The notes beneath the pieces were generated by a model. It ran no database searches, was not told where the DNA came from, and was given only the letters and a program-made list of their open reading frames with translations. A program made the translations under genes and the position numbers. DNA of 64,000 nt from Nostoc parmelioides FACHB-3921. GTDB taxonomy: Bacteria; Cyanobacteriota; Cyanobacteriia; Cyanobacteriales; Nostocaceae. Location: contig NZ_JACJQL010000017.1 in NCBI RefSeq assembly GCF_014696625.1, positions 1-64,000 of the forward strand. The letters are read 5' to 3'. Position 1 is the stretch's first letter, and each line of letters opens with the position of its first letter. Below are positions 58,464-64,000 of this stretch, in pieces.

Positions 58464-59453
58464 TCACCCAAAAACTTGAATCCACAAGGGCAGGATCAGC
58501 AGTAATAGAAGAGTTGAGAGCATGATGCTGCTGGCGATTAAATCACGGTTGAGGTTGTACTCTTCTGCCAAAATGAGACCAGCAAAAGCTGAGGGCATTC
58601 CCGACATTAACACCATTGCTAAACGGCGATCGCCTGACAAACCCAAAAACACGGTTGTCACTAAACCTACCAGTAAGGGTGTAATAACAACCCGCAACAC
58701 AGTGGGGATCAGCGCCAGTTGGAAACTTTGCCATCTTTGTAGTTGTGCCAAGCGAATACCAGTCAAGAGAAAAGCACAAGCAATAACAACATCAACAGAA
58801 CCCTGTAATCCCGATTCCACAAAGTCCGGTAACTTTATTGATTGTGTGAGAGTCCCAATGAGAAACGCCCATAGAGGCGGTACAGTAAGAAGATCCCACA
58901 GCTGCATCCACCAGCGATTATTAGACTTGGTATGGCTGAAGTAGCTGGCGATTAAGACACCTATACCGTAGGGGCCGATGACATTGTGGGTAATGCTGAA
59001 GAGAACAACCCAATTGAGACTATCAACATGGATTAAAGATGGTGCGATCGCCAAACCCACAAAACCAGTATTGCCTAAAACAGCCGCCAGCAAAAAACTA
59101 CCTTTAGTAGAAGAGTCCAGCCAAGGGCGAGAAACTGACTCACTTAAGTCAGGCTTAAACAAATGAGGTGAGATTTGTTGCCATCCCCACCACACCAGCA
59201 ACGCGGCAAATAAACCCAGCAACAATGCCATAAAGGTAATTAATGATGCTAGTATGGGAGTACTCCCAGCACCAACAATTTCACTCTGGCTGCCTTTCCG
59301 AGCTAATGCCACCAGTTCCAACGGTACTCCTACCCAGTAAAGACCACGACCCAAAAATTGCGGTAACCACGTAGGTAAAAATCTAAATATCAATAAACCC
59401 AAACCTATCCACAGAATCAGGGGTGTATAAGCCTGAAACAAAGTTTCTGTCAT
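58464..59453 (-). CDS. AEC family transporter
   Basis: 329 residues, hydrophobic throughout with about 9-10 predicted membrane helices. The two-half layout typical of auxin efflux carrier (AEC) proteins is visible: the first half contains LLAAVLGNTGFVGLAIAPSL, and the second ends SGMPSAFAGLILAEEYNLN and a final helix. Bacterial AEC proteins export organic anions such as malate or malonate; plant members move auxin. No substrate can be assigned here. It is a single gene in the inner membrane, flanked by the division gene (166 bp upstream, same strand) and the DUF4912 gene. ATG 59453. Confidence 0.88.
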   Translation of the reverse strand: MTETLFQAYTPLILWIGLGLLIFRFLPTWLPQFLGRGLYWVGVPLELVALARKGSQSEIVGAGSTPILASLITFMALLLGLFAALLVWWGWQQISPHLFKPDLSESVSRPWLDSSTKGSFLLAAVLGNTGFVGLAIAPSLIHVDSLNWVVLFSITHNVIGPYGIGVLIASYFSHTKSNNRWWMQLWDLLTVPPLWAFLIGTLTQSIKLPDFVESGLQGSVDVVIACAFLLTGIRLAQLQRWQSFQLALIPTVLRVVITPLLVGLVTTVFLGLSGDRRLAMVLMSGMPSAFAGLILAEEYNLNRDLIASSIMLSTLLLLLILPLWIQVFG

Positions 59454-59618
59454 GAATCATCATAGGGATTAAGCAAAGTCATTAGTCTCAAGCACGCGCC
59501 TTAGAGCAATTCAAAATGCCAAAACCCAGATAAACCTGACTTTGTTCATTCTGAATTACCAATTGTCACTAGAGACAAACAACTTGAGTTTAGTTGATTT
59601 AGATATAAAAATTCATAG

Positions 59619-62015
59619 TTAATTTATTGCGGCTGACATCCTCTGAATCCGCCAAATATCATCTTGTCGAATCAATTCATAGCGCACACGCAATCTTTCG
59701 TCAGAAGACTTCCCTTTTTGCCCATTCTCATAAAATTGGGTCAACTCTCTGACTGTAGCCCCTACGCTGGCACGATTGGGATCTATATCAGACTTACTGA
59801 TGGAGTCCACTTTGACACTATGACTGTATTCTCGATGACGATTGTCGGCTTTATCTTGCAAGGCAATTAGCCGCCATTGAGATAGAGCTGAACCAGTTAA
59901 AATCTCGTTTAAACTCTCTATTTTATGTTCAGCCCCTAAAGCACTAGCTTTGGTAGCCAACCAATTTTCAATGATTTTCTTAGCCGTTTCTTCTGCCAGA
60001 CCCTCCTCTGGGACTTGTATCTCGGCATTTTTGTCAGGAATCTCTAAAGGTGGTTGACTAATCTGAATCGATAATTGCTCACCTTGCAAAGACGGTGCTG
60101 GGAAGAATACATTCTTTAACCAGCCAAAAGTCGTTGAGACTATCAGCCAGAACACGAATATTCCGCCTAACGAACCCAAGACTATCCAAAGTAATCTTGT
60201 TTTCCGGCCTAGAGTGCTAGGGGAGGGTTGGCGTTGCTGATGAATACTGTGTCCTCTGTTGACAACTTCCTGTGGCTTCTTGCGTCTTCTGCGTTTAGAA
60301 GTTTGCCGTGGAGGTGTCGATTGAGTATAACCACTTATACCCTGCTGAACAGGTCTGCTGGCGCGTTCCACAGGTACCTCTGGTGGATAATTATCAGTGT
60401 AAGCAGCTGTGGAAGATATATTTTCTCTTGCGGTTGTAAAATTGGAAGACTCTGGTCTTCTGTGGTTTGAAGTTTCTGGTAATTCGGGATCAGGGCTTCT
60501 GTTTTGATGAAACTGTCGATTTACCTCTGATGGATGACTACGTTGTGGCATCTGTCTTGTGGACGCATCTCCTGGCCTGTTTGCCCTCCCTGGGGTACGT
60601 TTGGCGACTGGCGTTCCTCCAGAGTAAGAATTACCCCTGGGTTGAGAAAAAGATTGGCGGTTAATTACAGCCCATTCATTAGTTGTTTCCGCGTCGTTGG
60701 GCAAGGCTTCTAGGTAGGCTTGTACTTGTTGATTAGCAAAGTAATCTTTCAGGGAAGCTTGTTGTCTGGACAAATCGCGGAAATGGGGGAAAACTTCATT
60801 TTGCAGCCATTGTTCGGCATATAAGCACAAACCAGGCAGCAAATCGGGTGAATCTTGAGATTTTTCTCGAATTAAAGCTAAAGCTTCGTATTCTTGGCTC
60901 AGTTCTAAAACTCGTGTGGCTTCTTCAGTTTGCCCTAGTAATAACGCACACAGGGACTGCTCCAAATGCACATCTTGTCGCTTAGACAAACGCATCAGCA
61001 TTTGCTTGGCATGACGAATTAAAGCAGGCTGGCGTTGGGTGAATCCTCTGGCGATGGAAGCATAAACAGCTAAGTATGTAGCCACAGCCGAGGGGCGCTT
61101 ACTTTCGCCATCAAACAACTTATGTTGTTCAGATACTGTTAAATGATGGCGTAATTGCTGGATGAATCGGAGAAAATCATCAATGTTTAAGCCTGATTGA
61201 TCATTGCCTGTACCATCAATACCACCGCGATCGTCTAAGATGCTTTGTAATAGATCCAGCCCTTGGTGGCGTTCAATGGTTTTTTCTTGGGGTAAGGCAA
61301 GTAATTCTAAAATTCTATAAGGGCGCAATTTGTAAAGATCAGCCTGGATTTCTGCTTGGACGCTAGGGAAGATGCCTTCACTAAACAAAACTTCTTGTCC
61401 AGTCTCTAAAGACAGAGCAGCGTTTTCATAGTGGCCTTGTTGCCATTGTTCCCGGCCTAATTCCAAAGAGGCCAAAGCCACAGTTAGGAGAATATCTGGA
61501 CGTTCAGAACTATCGAGAAATTCTTCAGACGTGCGATGATTGCCATTTCTGGTGGGTGCTTTGCCGTTTTGATTACCTAAGTAATTACGACCTAGCTTGA
61601 GTACGAGTTCATACTCTCCCAACTCTTGCAAAATTAATAAAGCACCAATTAATTCCTCGGAGGAAACTTCGATGCTCAGGCTTTGGACATCGAAATGACC
61701 ATTATTGCTGTCCCCACAATTTTCCACTGCCACTTTGGTTGTAGCCGCGTTGTCTGGGTCGTAGGCGTGAGCAAGATACAGCTGGTCATAACTGCTGCGT
61801 TCCTTTGGATCTGATAAAACCACGTAAGCTTCTTCTATAAGTTGTTTACGGGAAGCAATTGCTGCTTGAGAATACTCCCGTCGCGGCAATTGGACAATGC
61901 GATCGCTGTATGCTTGTCGCAGTTGTTCATCACTTGCCGCTAACGGTAGCCCTAAAATTCGGTAGTAATCTAGCGGAATTCGCACAGCGTACTTCCCCTG
62001 CACCGTGATCAACAT
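59619..62015 (-). CDS. ftn2: Cell division protein Ftn2/ZipN (ARC6 homologue)
   Basis: 798 residues, the cyanobacterial orthologue of plastid ARC6 that tethers and organises the FtsZ ring at the inner membrane. A J-like domain opens the protein (about 14-80; IPLDYYRILGLPLAASDEQL), without the HPD of true DnaJ proteins. A long helical, TPR-like cytoplasmic region (about 110-450) follows, then a Pro/Arg/Ser-rich linker (about 455-600), one membrane helix (about 609-629; LWIVLGSLGGIFVFW), and a periplasmic ARC6/DUF4101 C-terminal domain (about 670-798; AEETAKKIIENWLATKASAL). The J domain starts near residue 14, so ATG 62015 or GTG 61985 are both possible. Essential or important for division in Synechococcus and Anabaena. 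Two palindromes lie 48-87 bp upstream. Confidence 0.95.
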   Translation of the reverse strand: MLITVQGKYAVRIPLDYYRILGLPLAASDEQLRQAYSDRIVQLPRREYSQAAIASRKQLIEEAYVVLSDPKERSSYDQLYLAHAYDPDNAATTKVAVENCGDSNNGHFDVQSLSIEVSSEELIGALLILQELGEYELVLKLGRNYLGNQNGKAPTRNGNHRTSEEFLDSSERPDILLTVALASLELGREQWQQGHYENAALSLETGQEVLFSEGIFPSVQAEIQADLYKLRPYRILELLALPQEKTIERHQGLDLLQSILDDRGGIDGTGNDQSGLNIDDFLRFIQQLRHHLTVSEQHKLFDGESKRPSAVATYLAVYASIARGFTQRQPALIRHAKQMLMRLSKRQDVHLEQSLCALLLGQTEEATRVLELSQEYEALALIREKSQDSPDLLPGLCLYAEQWLQNEVFPHFRDLSRQQASLKDYFANQQVQAYLEALPNDAETTNEWAVINRQSFSQPRGNSYSGGTPVAKRTPGRANRPGDASTRQMPQRSHPSEVNRQFHQNRSPDPELPETSNHRRPESSNFTTARENISSTAAYTDNYPPEVPVERASRPVQQGISGYTQSTPPRQTSKRRRRKKPQEVVNRGHSIHQQRQPSPSTLGRKTRLLWIVLGSLGGIFVFWLIVSTTFGWLKNVFFPAPSLQGEQLSIQISQPPLEIPDKNAEIQVPEEGLAEETAKKIIENWLATKASALGAEHKIESLNEILTGSALSQWRLIALQDKADNRHREYSHSVKVDSISKSDIDPNRASVGATVRELTQFYENGQKGKSSDERLRVRYELIRQDDIWRIQRMSAAIN

Positions 62016-62894
62016 AATTCACCTAGACCATTCCAGGCTTGTAAAACCGTGCCATAATCGTACGGTGAATAATACCGTGGTGAACTTACACTATAAGTGT
62101 ATATTGCAACAATTACTTTTGTATCTTCCCAAAAATTTGTGTCATATTCTATTCCTTGGCTAGGAAATGTTGATGTTTTGTCTTAATTCTTAGTATTTCT
62201 GCTGAAAATAACTGTTATCAATAATTAAGTTACTGTAAAACCAACATAAGAATCATTGTTTTTGAGTACGAATGTTGTGCTTACACATAAGTACAATTAA
62301 TCCTCTATCAGAAAATTTTCTGATTCAGGAGTTAAATATGCACCACTGCTAATGGTAGATGCGGATAACAGAAAGAACAAGATAATATCATAACTATATT
62401 TTTATGGCAACTACACAAATATAGGAATCCGATGTAATCACTATTGGCATAGCCTGGGCAGAAAAATTACCTACATCTTAATTTCCCTTCTCCTTTGTCT
62501 TCTAACTGGGAAAATAATTATGGCTACACCACTTTACACGAATGAAAATCAAAACTGAATCCTCATATACATTGAGGAGTCGTCACTCTTATTTCCTGGA
62601 AATTGTTCATCGGTATGCAGAAACCGAGCTATTCTGGGTGATAGTCTATGAACTGAAATAGGGATGAGTCAGACTGAGAGAAAGAATATTGTTGTTACAG
62701 TGAGATATTCCCAGATAAATATCTCAGAAACACAAGATTCCAGCATTTACTCTCTACTATTTCCCATAATTCTTCGTGGTGTAGAAAAGTTGGTTGTTCA
62801 CTCTAGTAAACCCTGCTGGGGAAAATAAAATTACTCAGAAAACAACCTATTTAAAATGGTAAATTTCGATTTTAGACAGGAATACTAAAAAATA
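62016..62894. other. 879-bp gap between ftn2 and pdhA
   Basis: Divergent promoters lie here. Near ftn2 are two palindromes, CGGTGAATAATACCG (62063-62077) and TACACTATAAGTGTA (62087-62101). The remaining ~790 bp upstream of pdhA is AT-rich with no open frame that looks real; a small hairpin (CCTCA / TGAGG, about 62563-62579) is the only structure noticed. The length suggests a long 5' leader or a non-coding RNA, but nothing specific supports either. Confidence 0.5.
62063..62101. promoter_or_regulatory. Two palindromes upstream of ftn2
   Basis: CGGT-N7-ACCG (62063-62077) and TACACT-N3-AGTGTA (62087-62101) sit 48 and 72 bp before the ftn2 start. They are candidate regulator-binding sites. I do not know the cognate factor. 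Confidence 0.45.
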
Positions 62895-63929
62895 ATGGTT
62901 CAAGAACGCACAATACCTCAATTTAATACTGCCAACGCCAAAATCACCAAAGAAGAAGGATTGCTCTTATACGAAGACATGACTTTGGGGCGTTTTTTTG
63001 AAGACAAATGTGCCGAAATGTACTACAGGGGCAAAATGTTTGGTTTTGTCCACTTGTACAACGGACAAGAAGCAGTTTCTACTGGCGTAATTCAAGCGAT
63101 GCGACCAGGGGAAGATTTTGTTAGCAGTACCTACCGCGACCACGTTCATGCTTTGAGTGCTGGAGTCCCAGCTAGAGAAGTCATGGCGGAGTTATTTGGC
63201 AAAGCCACAGGTTGCAGTAAAGGGCGTGGTGGTTCCATGCACATGTTTTCTGCCGAACATGGCTTATTAGGCGGCTATGCTTTCGTCGCGGAAGGAATTC
63301 CTGTAGCAGCTGGTGCAGCTTTTCAAAGTAAATACCGCCGCGAAGTGTTAGGAGACCCCAACGCCGACCAAGTAACGGCTTGTTTCTTCGGTGATGGTGC
63401 TGCTAACAATGGGCAGTTTTTTGAAACTCTGAATATGGCTGCTCTTTGGAAACTGCCAATTATTTTCGTGGTAGAAAATAATAAGTGGGCTATTGGTATG
63501 GCTCACGACCGAGCAACTTCTGACCCAGAGATTTACAAAAAAGCCAGCGTCTTTAACATGGTTGGCGTAGAAGTAGATGGCATGGATGTGCTGGCGGTGC
63601 GTGCAGTCGCTCAAGAAGCTGTAGCCCGTGCGCGTGCTGGTGAAGGCCCGACTTTAATAGAAGCCCTAACCTACCGTTTCCGTGGTCACTCCTTGGCAGA
63701 CCCAGATGAAATGCGTAGCAAAGCTGAGAAAGAATTTTGGTTTTCCCGTGACCCGATTAAGAAGCTAGCAGCTTATCTAATAGAGCAGAACTTGGCAGAT
63801 GAGGCAGAACTCAAAGCCATTGAGCGCAAGATTCAGGACGTGATTGACGATGCGGTGAAGTTCGCAGAAAGTAGCCCTGAACCAGACCCCAGCGAATTAT
63901 ATCGCTTTGTCTTCGCAGAAGACGAATAA
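62895..63929 (+). CDS. pdhA: Pyruvate dehydrogenase E1 component, alpha subunit
   Basis: 344 residues. With the beta subunit it forms the thiamine-diphosphate-dependent E1 that decarboxylates pyruvate and loads the acetyl group onto lipoyl-E2, feeding acetyl-CoA to central and fatty-acid metabolism. The thiamine-diphosphate motif is complete: GDG at 166-168 ([11 protein letters not shown]) and, about 27 residues on, ENNKWAI (Asn195-Asn196). The conserved [20 protein letters not shown] and [13 protein letters not shown] segments are present and length is typical for cyanobacterial and plastid PdhA. The ATG is at 62895; AGGA lies some 15 bases upstream, so the ribosome site is weak. No pdhB follows within the window. 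As is common in cyanobacteria, the complex genes are scattered. Confidence 0.97.
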   Translation: MVQERTIPQFNTANAKITKEEGLLLYEDMTLGRFFEDKCAEMYYRGKMFGFVHLYNGQEAVSTGVIQAMRPGEDFVSSTYRDHVHALSAGVPAREVMAELFGKATGCSKGRGGSMHMFSAEHGLLGGYAFVAEGIPVAAGAAFQSKYRREVLGDPNADQVTACFFGDGAANNGQFFETLNMAALWKLPIIFVVENNKWAIGMAHDRATSDPEIYKKASVFNMVGVEVDGMDVLAVRAVAQEAVARARAGEGPTLIEALTYRFRGHSLADPDEMRSKAEKEFWFSRDPIKKLAAYLIEQNLADEAELKAIERKIQDVIDDAVKFAESSPEPDPSELYRFVFAEDE

Positions 63930-64000
63930 ATTGAGGACTGGGGATTGGGGATGAGGGAGTAGGAATTATATATTCAGCCTCTGAACCCCAACGCCTCACC

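Noticed and set aside
62016..62894. A riboswitch or small RNA in the long pdhA leader
   Set aside because: Only one weak 5-bp hairpin was seen; no known riboswitch motif recognised.

Overview
The window looks like chromosomal DNA of a filamentous, heterocyst-forming cyanobacterium of the Nostoc/Anabaena group. The evidence is the many GCGATCGC (HIP1) octamers, heptanucleotide repeat arrays of the TCAACNG type between genes, and cyanobacterium-typical families: the Ftn2/ARC6 division protein, DUF4912, DUF928, CHAT-TPR, a PEP-CTERM protein and two-partner-secretion (TPS) exoproteins. The Ftn2-pdhA neighbourhood fits, from memory, strains close to Nostoc sp. PCC 7120 or Anabaena variabilis. The species is an inference.

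Left part (0.2-9 kb, minus strand): a Ser/Thr kinase gene followed at 22 bp by two tandem TPS exoprotein genes that overlap by 10 bp. This is probably one operon; no TpsB transporter gene is visible. From 9.5 to 12.2 kb a divergent gene encodes a subtilisin-like protein with a P-domain and RTX repeats, whose catalytic Asp appears to be missing.

12.4-18.9 kb: a TPR-CHAT putative protease (plus strand) faces a minus-strand set: DUF928 periplasmic protein, CHASE2 sensor histidine kinase and a LuxR-type response regulator. I read this as a sensing/effector island.

19.3-26.4 kb: rlmN, a potassium-channel/RCK protein, a Rieske oxygenase, a divergent TetR regulator whose 3' end is fused to a transposase-type zinc ribbon, about 1 kb of gene-poor DNA, and an unrecognised protein.

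26.9-49.8 kb: a single 23-kb reading frame for a 7658-residue exported protein. Its parts are an RTX-like N-terminus, a 7-copy ~75-residue module array, about 35 copies of a ~65-70-residue adhesin-type repeat, RTX-like repeats, a Gly-rich sector, a beta-propeller, PKD domains, and a terminal RTX/secretion domain inserted inside the last PKD domain. No transporter for it lies in the window. A PEP-CTERM protein and a transposase remnant follow.

51-64 kb: small regulator/target pairs (glycosyltransferase with a divergent TetR and twin operators; a DUF606 transporter pair with a divergent MarR and palindromic operators), a DUF1349 protein, a phosphodiester-glycosidase lipoprotein, DUF4912, an AEC transporter, the division gene ftn2/zipN, and pdhA behind a long leader. 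No tRNA, rRNA, CRISPR array or intact insertion sequence was seen.
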